DNA of 64,000 bases from Nemophila menziesii (Eukaryota > Streptophyta > Magnoliopsida > Boraginales > Hydrophyllaceae), in NCBI GenBank assembly GCA_029959085.1, contig JARWIR010000001.1, positions 15,739,730-15,803,729 on the forward strand, read 5' to 3'. The position numbers and the translations under genes were made by a program. Below are positions 23,732-34,829 of the stretch, piece after piece. Below the pieces are notes generated by a model. That model was not told where the DNA came from and did no database searches. It saw only the letters and a program-made list of their open reading frames with translations. Position 1 is the first letter of the stretch. Each line of letters opens with the position of its first letter.

Positions 23732-24717
23732 TAGGTTTTATCATTAGAAAAGGGTCCTTGATCCTTCTTATTTAGAATTACATCATTAGAAGTCAAAAGA
23801 CACGATTGGAGAAGAGAGAAAAGCTTGGAGAAGAAGCTAGAACCAAGTACACCACTTCTACACTGTTCCACCATTAATCCTAGGTTAATTTAGTATTAGT
23901 TTCTTGTCCTAAACACAATTCTTATACTCTTATCCTTTGATTTTATTATGAACTAAATTCTCATAACTTTAGACTCGCTTTTATGTATGAGCCCTAGTAT
24001 TATTTATTACGGTTATTGGATTTGGAATTACATAATTTAATTTGGTTGTTAAGATTATATGCTTTGCTTATGTATTTGACATTCAAATGCATCCCTTACT
24101 TTGTCCAAGTATAGGACTGCCCTTAGTAATTAAGTTTATTACCCTAATGGGGGGTTCAATTACTGTAAACAATACATAGTCGTCCAATATGTTGTAGTGA
24201 TCCTAACGGGTTTGCCTATCCGGATAGTTAATAGGATTAGATAATTTTATTCACCTATCATTGTGTAGGGTCACCTCACCCGAGTCTCCTAGTAGATTTG
24301 AATTAGCTTCCTAAGCTACCATGGTGGGAGTTAGGAAGAAGTTAAAATCCCGACTATTGCATGATTACCAATTCACCCTCAATCAATAAAACGTAAAACC
24401 TATACTGGTGGGATTACTTGCGAATTCTCCAAGCTATACTCTCATCTCTTTTGCTTAGTTTATTTTCATTTGTTATTTAATTTATCTTTATCACATCTTA
24501 GTGTATAAAACAAAATCAAAAAAAATATTTTATCTTTATCTCTGTAGTTAAAAAATTCATTCTAGTACACTTTACAATCTGCATAAAAATCAACCTTCTT
24601 AGTCCTTGTGGAGACGATACTCTTTACATATTTACTTTTATTACTTGTCAAAGATATGTACACTTGCTATAGTTAGATCTCCCGAGGTGTGTGTTTGATT
24701 AGCATATTTTTATCACA
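23113..24717 (+). repeat. Ty3/gypsy LTR, copy a (plus orientation)
   Basis: It starts TGACATATCAATCTAG and ends in TATTTTTATCACA. These ends match the other LTR copies listed here (TGTGATA...TATCACA). Shared internal landmarks with copy d are GGTACTTGGATGATATTA, the AAGGAGTTAAA/GACCAAGAAGCCAC region and the TTTTATCATTA site. No primer-binding site follows and I see no duplicated flank, so it looks like a solo or truncated LTR. It contains the CT/TA microsatellite at 23648-23733. Confidence 0.72.
23648..23733 (+). repeat. (CT)n-(TA)n compound microsatellite inside the gypsy LTR
   Basis: CT repeats with a few CCC interruptions pass directly into TA repeats. The matching place in LTR copy d (about 38442-38455) has only a short CTCTACATATAT, so the tract has expanded in this copy. 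Confidence 0.9.
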
Positions 24718-24739
24718 CCATGGGAGACGACAAGTTTCA

Positions 24740-27556
24740 ATTCACGTATTGATTTTGTGGCCTAGGTTTATAATTGTTGCCTGGTGGTCTAGGTTGGTAG
24801 TTATTAGCTTGAGAAGAGGTTGATATGTGTTACCTTGGTTGTTAGCGCCTTGATTCTACGCTCCATTTGGATTTGACCATTGAAGCCTGGAATGATTTTG
24901 ATTACTGATAACCTTGACCACCTTGGTAGGCCCCACGTTTTGCCATGGAAAACACAAATTCTGGATTACTCTCACACTCTTCCCAACATAGATAGTTGAC
25001 CCCACAACTCAAACATCCATAAGGTTCTTGCACCACATTTAACTTAACTTTCTTGCTTTGGAGACCTTGGTTAACAACTAAGGAAAGCTGCTTCAATTGA
25101 TTCTAGATCATAGCAAACTTTGCATCCATCGCAATATCATGATCTAAACGTATCATAGCTCTAGTAGCATTAGGCAGTGGGACTCATCACGACGACCAAC
25201 TTCTATCACTCTCTACAAATTTCTCCATGTAACTCATCACTTGGTTTGGGTCCATTGACACAAATCCACCACCACCAAGATTATCGCATATCTATCTTGA
25301 ATATTCATCAAGTACTCTATAAAACATTATTATTTAAAGCTCAAGAGTGTACCCGTGTAGTGGCCACTTTGACAATCTCTCTTGGAATCTCGTCCAAGTC
25401 TCTCCTACGATCTCGCCAACTTCTTGTTGAAAGTTTGCAAGCTCCATCTGGTCCTTTATCCTCATGCTTTGAGGATAGAACATGTATAAAAACTTCGCTT
25501 GGAGTTCCTCCCATGCATGTACTGATTTGGTGGCTGTTTGTTGTGGTCCTAAGTGTGATAATAAATTGACACTAAAAGAACATTGTGACTTCCCGCAAGC
25601 GTACAGGTCGTCGTCAAGCAACAATATGATAAGTATAAGGTTATCGTTTCCTCAGGTACTACCAAGCTTGTATTTATTATGCCTCGAATGTAGTGTAATG
25701 TAGAGTTGAGGTATAAATGACAATTATATAAATGATAGATGTTTAGGTTTTAAATTAAAAGACTAAATTTCAAATAAGATAATGATTAACTAAAAGATAG
25801 ATAATTAAAATACTAAAATACAAGAAATGTGATAATAAATATGCTTGAGTCTTGCGGGGTATACTCCTAATTAACTATTAATTAGTTATTTGGCATAAGG
25901 GCGAATTGGGGTGTTCACATTAGCCGGGATTCATCTATCCTTCTAACTCTCATCCAGTTAGACTTAGAAGGCAACTGTACACATCTAAGGGTTTCGGGTG
26001 AATTAAGTTCCTACCCTGTTGACTACCTAATGGTCAAGACCTCCCGGTTCAATACCTCGCACTAGGCGCTTATATACTATGTTTGAAATCCGACACCCTT
26101 CCGGGTTTTAGCCAAAAGTCTCACACTATCCAACACGTGATAAAAGCATGAATAGGAGATAAGTATAAATATATGATTCAATGGAAAATAATAGAAACCC
26201 TAGTTCAATTAAACATTTAAATATCCCAAATACTGAATTAACATAGAAGTAGGCAATCATCGTTCATACCCATTGCAAGCCTCAAGTATAGGAGGTTTAG
26301 TTCATAAAGATAAACTGGAAATTAAATAAAACTAATGCTAAAATCATGTCTAAAAGCTAAAATAGAATAACATTAACCTAAAGAATGGCGTGCATGGGAT
26401 GCCAGATGGTTGAGAATGGTGGAATTAGGTGAAAACTCTCTTCTTGATCTTCTTGATCTTCTCTCCTTCTCCAGAACGATTTTGCTCCTCACCTTCTTGA
26501 AATATCTAATGTGTTATGGTTGATAATGGATATGAGGCTTATATAATGACCTAAGTTCATTTGGGGTCAAATGGGATCACTTAAGTGAGTTACCAATGGC
26601 CCAACCCGTTTTAGGTAGTGATGTCCAGGTTTAAGTCATGGTGGTGAAAATAATATAACTTTCTCGTCTCACCTCCAAATTGAATTTGTCACCTCTCACG
26701 CGACAATAACTTCAAGATCTTTTAAAATTGAAAGGAATCAGTTTCAAAGCTATTACCAATATTTCTTGGTGACTGAAACAATATGACGTTGCGATTTCTC
26801 TAACAAACGCTCTAACTTCCCAAAGTGACTTTCAACTCCAATCACGTCTTGGCTTGGGGTTTATCTTTTCTTTTTGACTTCTCCTCGTCATCTTGGAACC
26901 TTGTGTCAACCATGTACTAAAAGCTACACACTTACACACAATTAAGGCACAAAAATCTCTTTAAATAGTGATATGTCCAAAACAAGATAGAAAAGTGCAA
27001 TATGTCAAATACTATGGAAAAATCCCTCATTAAGGCCCAATAAACTCCCATAAAATGTCTCGTGCATAGATTAATCTATCACAAAAATAGAGACATCACT
27101 CTCCATCTTTTCATTCGCTCAAACCTCAGATCATAAAGAAGGAACACATGCAGTAGTACATATGTTCCCTTGTAACACCTTGAGTGATGTAGGCGTCACA
27201 AATTTTCATATATTTTGGAACTCCTCGTAACAAATCTTGATGTGCATCTACTCTATAGTTCCATAATTCTAAAATTAATTCAGCATACCCGCGTCGGGCT
27301 TGAATCATGCGGCTTGAATGGATGGAGGGCGGATCCCTAAAGATTGAACTCGTAATTGGACCAGAAGTCCATGTTCTCCGTGTTGACTACAGGAAGGTAC
27401 CACTTATGGAATGTGGTGTCCTATTACACCTCCATGTTTCTCAATGATGGAAGGATCTTGAACATTATAATTCCTCCTTTCTTGTCCAGCTGGTAAGACT
27501 AACCCTGGTGGTATGATGTGGTTGCCTTGCGCGTCAAATTCATGTGTTTGTGCCAT
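24740..27556 (-). pseudogene. Ty3/gypsy gag (Tat/Athila type), interrupted by an LTR
   Basis: Gag starts at ATG 27556 (MAQTHEFDAQGNHIIPPG) and runs to about 27084. The retrotransposon gag core resumes at 25334-25550 (WEELQAKFLYMFYPQS...TWTRFQERLSKWP). The Cys-rich region at 24902-25096 (LSCGVNYLCWEECESNPE) and a Gln/Asn/Pro-rich tail follow, to about 24740. LTR copy b occupies 25554-27083 in the middle. Several stops are present and no pol follows, because LTR copy a begins at 24717. Confidence 0.75.
25554..27083 (-). repeat. Ty3/gypsy LTR, copy b (minus orientation)
   Basis: On the plus strand it begins TGTGATAATAAATTGACAC and ends TTAATCTATCACA, the inverted equivalents of the family ends, giving about 1530 bp. 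It separates two halves of a gag. I could not find a matching 5-bp duplication, so the exact borders or the mode of insertion are uncertain. Confidence 0.7.
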
Positions 27557-27722
27557 TGTATCCTATTTATTTCTTACTTGCTCTCGCTTCTGATGGAGTC
27601 TGAGTATGCTCTCGGAATCGTCAATAATACACTAGAAAATAAACCTTGAAAAAGGAAAACAAACACAAGCGTAAAAATTGACAACTGAAACTACAACAAC
27701 TAAAGAACATTTAAAAAGTAAT

Positions 27723-27740
27723 TCCCCGACAATGGCACCA
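27723..27740 (-). other. Gypsy primer-binding site
   Basis: On the minus strand this reads TGGTGCCATTGTCGGGGA, close to the tRNA-Asp-type site used by Athila/Tat gypsy elements. It lies 21 bp from LTR copy c and about 170 bp upstream of the gag ATG, which fixes the element's orientation. Confidence 0.8.
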
Positions 27741-27761
27741 AAAACTTGTTGTCTCACGAAG

Positions 27762-28365
27762 TGTGATAATAAATCAACACTAATGGAGTTGTGTCCTCAA
27801 GTGTATAGGTTTCCAATTAGTCGTCTCCGTTGGGATTTACAAGTTAACCGAAGACTCTAATTTAGGATTAACAGTTAGTTGTTAATAAAAAAAGACAAAA
27901 ATAAAAGATTTTTATTTGGTTTTTTGTTAAGATTACTACTAAGATAATGATTAACTACTAAAATACCTAAGTAATTTAAACTAAAGTCGCGAACGGTGGG
28001 AGAGAAGTATAACTAGACACTCATACTCACCACTAGTCAAGATATGGACTTAATTGTAATTCTAAGGGCACAACAAGATATTGTTACTAATTGGGATTCA
28101 ATTGTACACCCTAAGTCTCTTCTGAGTAAGTAGGGGATTCTATTTAATACTAGGAGTCTCTTCCGGATGAACCTACAATATTAACTAACATTAAGAATAT
28201 TATACCTTCACACGATTGCCTAAATAGCTTAACTCTTCCGCGTCTTCAACTCCAGAAGGCGTAATTATTATAGTTTGACTACTAAAACCTCATACATCAC
28301 TATAAATCAAATCAAAAGCATTACAAGAACGAGTAGAAGATAAACTAAATGGAAGTTTGTGAGAT
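27762..28365 (-). repeat. Ty3/gypsy LTR, copy c (5' LTR, truncated)
   Basis: It begins TGTGATAATAAATCAACAC on the plus strand, next to the primer-binding site, so it is the inner end of the 5' LTR of the minus-strand gypsy element. After about 600 bp it breaks off where copia-type coding sequence starts (about 28370). Confidence 0.7.
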
Positions 28366-28369
28366 TTTG

Positions 28370-30223
28370 AGGTAGCGCAAGCATGACACTGAAGACCATG
28401 GAAGGTCAATTTGGTGTGGAGAGTACTTGACAAAGAAACTGACGCTGTAGTGGAAGGGTGACACTGCACAACTTAGCAGACGATGAAACTATAGTAGAAG
28501 ACAAACATATATTTGAAGAAGAAGAATATGAACGAGTAGATACAGAAGTAGCTCCAAACTGTATGGGATAAAGTCCATCATAAAGGCGCTGGAAAACAAC
28601 ATAATTTGTAGATGAATCAACAATAGAAACAAAATTTGATGTAATAACAATGGAACAATTATTGTTCAAAGTGAACTTAGAGATATACAAGAGGTTCGAT
28701 GCTATAGAATGAACATGTAAAATTGAATTTAAGGAAAAAGTAGAGGATGGAGAAGAAAGTGTACTATGACCAACATTAGAAATATCTAAAGTCTAACCAT
28801 TTCCAACAGTTGCTGAATTTTGTCCATGATATGGTGTAGAAGATTGGAGAATCGAGATGTCATTTGTGACATGACTATTGGCGCCGGAGTCCAAGTACCA
28901 AACCTCCAGGTCATAGGACGATGAAGGAGTAGTGTTAGCATCAAGAGCAACATATTACCACGTGGAGATGGAAAAGTGGTGAAGTCGGCACGATACAAAC
29001 AATCAATAGCTGAATGACCATAACGTATGCAGATTTGACACGTAGGAACAATAGAGGAGTAAGGCATACCAGATGGAGGTGTGATGATGGCGGTGCACCA
29101 TAAATTGAATATGAATTTGATGTAGGACCTCTACTACGTCCTCTATATGAACCACAACCTCGATTAGAGTAGCCTCAACCTCGATGTGAAGAACCTAATG
29201 TAGAAAACAGAGACGTATTATTCGAGCTCGAAATCTCACATGATTCATTCATTTTCCTATGAAGTTCTTCAGAAACAAGAAGACTTCCAAGAGAATGGAA
29301 GCTTAATGTGGAGGTCTGAGCATTTTTTATACATATACTTGACTTAAATTGGTTGTAATCAGAGGGAAAACCTTTAAGCGTGTACATAATCACATCTTCT
29401 AATGGAAGAGAAGCAGCTGCAGTTTCTAGCCCATCACAAAGGGCTTGAATTTCAGCGAGATACGCAGACATTGACTTATCACCCTTTTTATTGTTACAGA
29501 GACACATATTCAAGCCATGAACATGTGTGCAACATTGATTGACAAATATATCCTCGAGTTTATACCAAATTTCATAAGCACTAGTTTATCGAACCACTTG
29601 TGGAAGTATAGAAGGAATTACAGATTAGTGGAACGAGACCTTTAATTGATGATCGACGATGAGACATGTGGCATAGGTCGCGTCATCGGAGTTCGGAGCA
29701 GCGGTTGATCCATTGATATGGCTAAGATAGCCATGAGCCTCCTGAATAGCCTCCAACTGAGCACGCAAGAGCACATAATTTGATGCATCTAGCTTAATAT
29801 GAACAAGAGATGCCCAGTTTTGGCGAAAAAGAAAAAGGCCAGCTGGAATTTATGAGCTAGATGTTATATTAGGGGAGGTAGATGAGGAAGACTCCATGAA
29901 AGGTGAGTAGAATCGGGTGGGAGAAAACAAAGGTTTAGGAAGCCATTTATGGCTGGAAAAAAAATTTGATCTCCCTAAGCTCTTGATACATGATAGAAGT
30001 AGAGTGAAAGAGGAATTTTATTGATTTCTGAATGATATTTATATTGCATAGTGTGTCTATTTATACAAGAGAATGTATAGCTACACTACAAATGCAATAC
30101 ACGCTTTATTCCTTTTGATTAGTTTGTTTTGCTATTCTGTCTTCTTTTGTAACAACTTGATTAGTTGTGTTTAGTTGTGGTGAGTCCTCATCATATGAAT
30201 GTACTCCTATCTTGTCATAGACA
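28370..30223 (-). mobile_element. Copia fragment: short LTR, gag and protease, no pol
   Basis: From right to left: a short LTR (29991 to about 30223); a primer-binding site (29978-29989, minus TATCAAGAGCT); gag from ATG 29897 with the UBN2_2-type core at 29175-29513 (MSAYLAEIQALCDGLE...LKGFPSDYNQFKSSI); a CCHC knuckle at about 29030-29065 (CQICIRYGHSAIDC); and the protease motif DSGANSHVTND at about 28850-28890. It breaks off in the GAG pre-integrase region near 28400. Small LTR and ATVGNG-type protease suggest the Ale/Retrofit lineage. In-frame stops (for example near 29590-29630) make it a pseudogene. Confidence 0.8.
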
Positions 30224-30238
30224 ACACCACGTAATAAT

Positions 30239-30815
30239 TAGGGATGGAAATGGTTACGGTTAAAAACCGAAACCGATGATAACCGAACCGATAAAAAACC
30301 GAATTATATAACCGTGGTTAAAACCATTAGGTTATGGTTTTGAAAAGTGTAACCAATGGTTAAAACCGTTAGGTTATGGTTGTAAATAAAAATAAAACCG
30401 AATAACTGAAAACCGATTATTATCATACATATTTTCATATTTTCATATTTTATATTAATCTAGTTAAATTAGATATATTAAAATTCTAAAACCAAAATCC
30501 GAATACTAGATTTAACAACCTAAATAATAAATTTGTAATTAAATAATAAACTAACTAAATATTTTATATATCTCAGAGATTTTTCTTATATGTGTGGTTT
30601 GATTTTATGAAAATTAATATATTTATTATATTATCATTTGATTATGGTTAAAAACCGAAAGGCCGTTTAAAAAAACCGAAACCGAAGAATGCGGTTATGG
30701 CTATAAAATGTGTAACCGATGGTTAAAACCGTTAGGATATGGTTTTTAATAAAATAAACGGTTATGGTTATGGTTTTTGATATTTTTGCAAAAAACCGTT
30801 CCGTTGCCATCCCTA
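30239..30815 (+). mobile_element. hAT-type MITE, copy 1
   Basis: It is 577 bp with terminal inverted repeats TAGGGATGGMAA / CCRTTGCCATCCCTA, flanked by a perfect 8-bp duplication GTAATAAT (30231-30238 and 30816-30823). TA-G starts and 8-bp duplications are hAT hallmarks. The interior is made of AACCGAAACCG and GGTTATGGTT words and has no coding capacity. A second copy in the opposite orientation is at 38471-39030. Confidence 0.92.
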
Positions 30816-30823
30816 GTAATAAT

Positions 30824-31322
30824 CTAGTGTTCGGTATAGATCCTGACGGACTTGCTTAACTAGATTGTCAATAGGGTTTGATTTTCATCATCGATACTTA
30901 CGCAAGGTCCCCTTACCCAAGTCCTTTGGTAGTGTTGATGTTTCCCTCTAAGCTACCCTGACGGAATTTTGAAGGATTATAAAATCCCGACTACTTATAT
31001 ATCGTTTAGTTCACCCTTATAATTAAAATAACAACTTAGTAGATAAACTCATACTAGTAACCCTAAGTTATCCTATTTACATTCATATATAATTATTCAC
31101 GCTAAACAGATATTAATCTTATTTATGTTTTAATCTAAACATCCAAATTTATCTACGCTTATATTGAACACAAGTTTGAACTAACTACCTAAATCATTTA
31201 GAACGAACCTTAACTTATCTACTATTAATTACGAACAATACGTGCACTTGCAAAGAGTTTCTCGTGGATTCCCATAGATATGTGTGCTTTAATTATCTTT
31301 TATTATCTATTTGTTTATCACA
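30824..31322 (+). repeat. Ty3/gypsy LTR, fragment f
   Basis: It matches the 3' half of LTR copy a in order: a GATCCTGACGG/CTTGCTTAAC stretch, the CCTTACCCAAGTCC segment, the AAATCCCGACTA segment and an end in TTTATCACA at 31322. It lies about 190 bp upstream of the first UGT start codon. Confidence 0.65.
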
Positions 31323-31437
31323 TCTTTGTGTCCACCACCATGCAACTGTAATAAATAAATTAAAAGTCTATTTTCACTCAAATCATGCTACATTAGGGAT
31401 ATTATTACTCTAAATAAATACCAAACACCTGTCAGCT

Positions 31438-31445
31438 TATATATA
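31438..31445 (+). promoter_or_regulatory. Putative TATA box of UGT-A
   Basis: TATATATA lies 71 bp before the ATG at 31516, a plausible distance for a plant core promoter with a short leader. Confidence 0.45.
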
Positions 31446-31515
31446 CTTAAGTATACGGCAGGCAAACAATTAGACCTAGATAACTCACTCATCTGCCACA
31501 TATTTCATTTTTCTA

Positions 31516-32985
31516 ATGGCTTCCCAAGTCTACAACCTTCATTTCATATTGTTTCCACTAATGGCTCCAGGCCATATGATTCCCATGATAGATATCGCCA
31601 AATTGCTCGCACAAAATGGCATCATTGTTACAATATTAACTACTCCAGTTAACGCAGATCGATTTAGTACAGTGATTGATCGTGCTGCAGAAGCTGGATT
31701 ACAAATTCGACTACACAAACTCCAGTTTCCAAGCGTAGAAGCTGGCCTACCCGAAGGGTGTGAAAATCTTGATATGCTCTCTTCATTAGACTTGTCTATG
31801 AATTTTTTTGTGGCAATTAATATGCTGCAGCAACAAGTAGAAGACTTGTTTGACGAGTTGAGCCCAAGAGCTAACTGCATAATCTCCGACATGGCTTTTC
31901 CATGGACGACAAAAATTGCTAACAAGTTTGATATTCCAAGGTTTGTGTTCCATGGAACATGTTGCCTTTCATTATTATGCTCACACAACATATTGGTTTC
32001 CAATATTCTTGAGAATATAAAATCAGATTCAGATCGCTTTGTGGTACCAGGCTTGCCTGCTCAAATCGAACTATGTAAAGGTCAAGTATTTTCCGCAAAA
32101 CCAAAATCATCTGTTATGAAAGATGTTACCGATCAGATTAGGAATGCTGAGAAAACATCTTATGGTGTGATTGTTAACACATTTGAGGAGCTAGAGCTCC
32201 CATACGTGCAAGAGTACCGAAAAGTAAAAGGGGAAAAGGTTTTTTGCGTAGGCCCTGTGTCATTATGCAATAAGGATAACTTAGATATGGCTAACAGGGG
32301 TAATAAAGTTACAATTGAGGGACAAGATTGCCTGAAATGGCTTGATTCTCATGAGCCAAATTCAGTGATTTATGCAAGTCTTGGAAGCTTAGCTCGTTTA
32401 AGTACGTTTCAGATGATAGAACTTGCTCTTGGACTGGAAGCATCGGGTAGGCCTTTTATTTGGTCATTAGGGGGTTATAAGAAGTTAAATGAATTAGAAA
32501 TGTGGTTCTCAGAAAATGGGTTTGAGGAAAGGATTAAAGAAAAAGGAGTTCTCATACGTGGTTGGGCACCGCAAGTGCTTATACTTACACACATGGCCAC
32601 TGGAGGATTCTTAACACATTGCGGGTGGAATTCAACACTGGAAGGTATTTCATCTGGTATTCCGATGGTGACATGGCCATTGTTTGCTGACCAATTTTTT
32701 AACGAGAAGTTGGTCGTACAAATACTTGAAATTGGTGTAAGTCTTGGTCTTGAAGTGCCTGTCAAATGGGGAGAGGAGGATAAAATTGGAGTATTGATTG
32801 AGAAGGATGAAATTAAGAAAGGGTTAGAGAAACTAATGCGTGAAGATGATGAGGAAGGGCGAGAGAGAAGAAGAAAAGCGAAAGAGCTTGGACAAATGGC
32901 AAAGAATGCAGTTGCGGAAGGAGGTTCTTCTCAACTTCAAGTGAGCTTACTAATCCAAGATGTCATCAAACTGTCGTCCGCTTAG
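31516..32985 (+). CDS. UGT73-type UDP-glycosyltransferase, UGT-A
   Basis: A single-exon, 489-residue family 1 glycosyltransferase (GT1, GT-B fold), the normal length. It should transfer a sugar, probably glucose, from a UDP-sugar to a hydroxyl of a small molecule in the cytosol. Catalytic His20 (APGH) and its Asp125 partner (IISDMAF) are present. The 44-residue PSPG sugar-donor box spans 350-393 and has W, HCGWNS, E and the final DQ; the last Gln is the usual mark of glucose preference. The N-terminus and VVPGLP region fit the UGT73 family (group D: flavonoid, triterpene or hormone acceptors), but the acceptor cannot be told from sequence. It converges with UGT-B, 288 bp away. Its last four residues (LSSA) differ from the relatives because of a small deletion. 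Confidence 0.95.
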   Translation: MASQVYNLHFILFPLMAPGHMIPMIDIAKLLAQNGIIVTILTTPVNADRFSTVIDRAAEAGLQIRLHKLQFPSVEAGLPEGCENLDMLSSLDLSMNFFVAINMLQQQVEDLFDELSPRANCIISDMAFPWTTKIANKFDIPRFVFHGTCCLSLLCSHNILVSNILENIKSDSDRFVVPGLPAQIELCKGQVFSAKPKSSVMKDVTDQIRNAEKTSYGVIVNTFEELELPYVQEYRKVKGEKVFCVGPVSLCNKDNLDMANRGNKVTIEGQDCLKWLDSHEPNSVIYASLGSLARLSTFQMIELALGLEASGRPFIWSLGGYKKLNELEMWFSENGFEERIKEKGVLIRGWAPQVLILTHMATGGFLTHCGWNSTLEGISSGIPMVTWPLFADQFFNEKLVVQILEIGVSLGLEVPVKWGEEDKIGVLIEKDEIKKGLEKLMREDDEEGRERRRKAKELGQMAKNAVAEGGSSQLQVSLLIQDVIKLSSA

Positions 32986-33259
32986 AACCTCCTAGATAAA
33001 ATAATAGTTGGACGGATTTCAATTTGAATAGAACTTATAAAATTGTTGAAATTAATGTGTTTTATATTTATTTTACTTCAGTTAAGTATTTAGTGTAAGC
33101 ACTCCCGTCTAAAAGGTTGCTTGGGATGGCACATGTGAATCTCATAGTTAATACCTAATAAGATATATCATAAGTTAGATCTAAGGGAGAAATGTGACAC
33201 ACTTGTAAATAATACGAGGGGACGTGTGATTAATGGTAAACTAATGACCAATTTTTTCC

Positions 33260-33265
33260 TTTATT
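33260..33265 (-). promoter_or_regulatory. Possible polyadenylation signal of UGT-B
   Basis: AATAAA on the minus strand lies only 8 bases after the UGT-B stop. It fits the consensus, but plant signals are loose and a longer 3' end is equally possible. Confidence 0.3.
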
Positions 33266-33273
33266 AGAGTAGA

Positions 33274-34746
33274 CTAATTATTGCTCCGTTTTAGGACATC
33301 TTGGATCAACAGGGTGAGTTGAAGATGAGAAGAACCTCCTTCTGCAAACGCATGCTTTGCCATTTGTCCAAGCTCTTTTGCTTTTCTTCTTCTCTCTCGC
33401 CCTTCCTCATCTTCTTCACTCATTAGTCTCTCTAAGCCTTTCATGATATCATCCTTCTCAATTAGTACTCCGACCTTATCCTCCTCTCCCCATTGGATAG
33501 GCACTTTAATACCAAGGCTTACACCAATTTCAAGTACTTGAACAACCAACTTCTCGTTATAAAATTGGTCCGCAAACATTGGCCATGTCGCCATTGGAAC
33601 ACCAGATGAAATACCTTCCAGTGTTGAATTCCAACCGCAATGTGTTAAGAATCCTCCAATGGCTGTGTGTGTAAGTATAAGCACTTGTGGTGCCCAACCA
33701 CGTATGAGAACTCCTTTTTCTTTAATCCTTTCCTCAAACCCATTTTCTGAAATCCACTTTTCTAATTCATCTAACTTCTTATATCCCCCTAATGACCAAA
33801 TAAAAGGTCTACACGATGCTTCCAATCCAAGAGCAAGTTCTATCATTTGAAATGTACTTAAACGAGCTAAGCTTCCAAGACTTGCGTAAATCACTGAATT
33901 TGGCTCATGAGAATCAAGCCATTTCAGGCAATCTTGTCCCTCAATTGATGCTTTGTTACCCCTGCTAGCCATATCGAAGCTATCCTTATTGCACAATGAC
34001 ACAGGCCCTAAGCAGAAAACCTTTTCTCCTTTTACTCTCCGGTACTCTTTCAAGTATAAAAGTTCTAGCTCCTCAAACGTGTTAACTATTACGCCATAAG
34101 ATGTTTTCTCAGCATCTCTGATCTGATCTCGAACATCTTTCAAAAAAGATGATTTTTTAACCCAAGAACCTGATACTTGAGATTTAACTAATTCGATTCG
34201 ATCAGGCAACCCTGGTACCACAAAGCGATCTGATTCTGATGGTATATTCTCAAGTATATTGGAAGCTAATATGTTGTGTGAGCATAATAAGGAAAAACAA
34301 CATGTTCCATGGAACACAAACCTCGGAATATCAAACTTGTTAGCAATTCTTGTCGTCCATGGGAAACCCATGTCGGAGATTATGCAGTTTGCTCTTGGGA
34401 TCAACTCGGCAAACAAGTCTTCTACTTGTTGCTGCAGCATATTATTTGCGACAAAAAAATTTGCAGACATCTCTAATGAAGGAAGCATATCTAGATTTTC
34501 ACACCCTAGAGGTAATCCAGCTTCTACACTTGGAAAGTGGAGTTTGTGTAGTCGAATTTGTAATCCAACTTCTGTTGCACGATCAATTACTGTACTAAAT
34601 CGATTGGCGTTAACTGGAGTAGTTAATATCGTAACAATAACACCATTTTGTGCGAGTAATTTGGCAATATCTATTATGGGGATCATATGGCCTGGAGCCA
34701 TTAATGGAAACAATATGAAATGAGCCTTGTGGACTTGGGAAGCCAT
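33274..34746 (-). CDS. UGT73-type UDP-glycosyltransferase, UGT-B
   Basis: Intact, intronless, 490 residues, on the opposite strand to UGT-A and tail to tail with it. His20, Asp125 and the PSPG box (351-394, ending DQ) are present. Over the first 60 residues it differs from UGT-A at 8 positions and from UGT-C at 9. The one extra residue is in the variable loop VSGSWVKKSS near 200, in the part of the N-terminal domain that often shapes acceptor choice. The start context ACCATGGCT is good. The 5' leader is shared with UGT-C at identical spacing. Role as for the family: UDP-glucose-dependent glycosylation of a small-molecule acceptor. Confidence 0.95.
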   Translation of the reverse strand: MASQVHKAHFILFPLMAPGHMIPIIDIAKLLAQNGVIVTILTTPVNANRFSTVIDRATEVGLQIRLHKLHFPSVEAGLPLGCENLDMLPSLEMSANFFVANNMLQQQVEDLFAELIPRANCIISDMGFPWTTRIANKFDIPRFVFHGTCCFSLLCSHNILASNILENIPSESDRFVVPGLPDRIELVKSQVSGSWVKKSSFLKDVRDQIRDAEKTSYGVIVNTFEELELLYLKEYRRVKGEKVFCLGPVSLCNKDSFDMASRGNKASIEGQDCLKWLDSHEPNSVIYASLGSLARLSTFQMIELALGLEASCRPFIWSLGGYKKLDELEKWISENGFEERIKEKGVLIRGWAPQVLILTHTAIGGFLTHCGWNSTLEGISSGVPMATWPMFADQFYNEKLVVQVLEIGVSLGIKVPIQWGEEDKVGVLIEKDDIMKGLERLMSEEDEEGRERRRKAKELGQMAKHAFAEGGSSHLQLTLLIQDVLKRSNN

Positions 34747-34798
34747 GGTAGCGATGAAATGTATAATAGATGAGATCTTTAGTTAAATAATTGTGCAC

Positions 34799-34829
34799 TT
34801 ATTTCTCTTGCTGTATACTAGTTTATATA
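34799..34829 (-). promoter_or_regulatory. UGT-B core promoter: TATA box and conserved leader motif
   Basis: TATATAA on the minus strand (34823-34829) lies 77 bp before the ATG. Just downstream, ACAGCAAGAGAAATAA (34799-34814) ends 53 bp before the ATG; the same 16-mer lies 53 bp before the UGT-C ATG. Confidence 0.6.

Noticed and set aside
31539..32003. 154-codon antisense frame inside UGT-A, with matching ones inside UGT-B and UGT-C
   Set aside because: Antisense shadows of conserved coding sequence; they recur only because the three genes are similar.
34610..34798. 62-codon frame overlapping the UGT-B start, with a similar one at UGT-C (41288-41476)
   Set aside because: It starts without ATG and mostly reads the UGT coding region in another frame; the similarity reflects the conserved leader.
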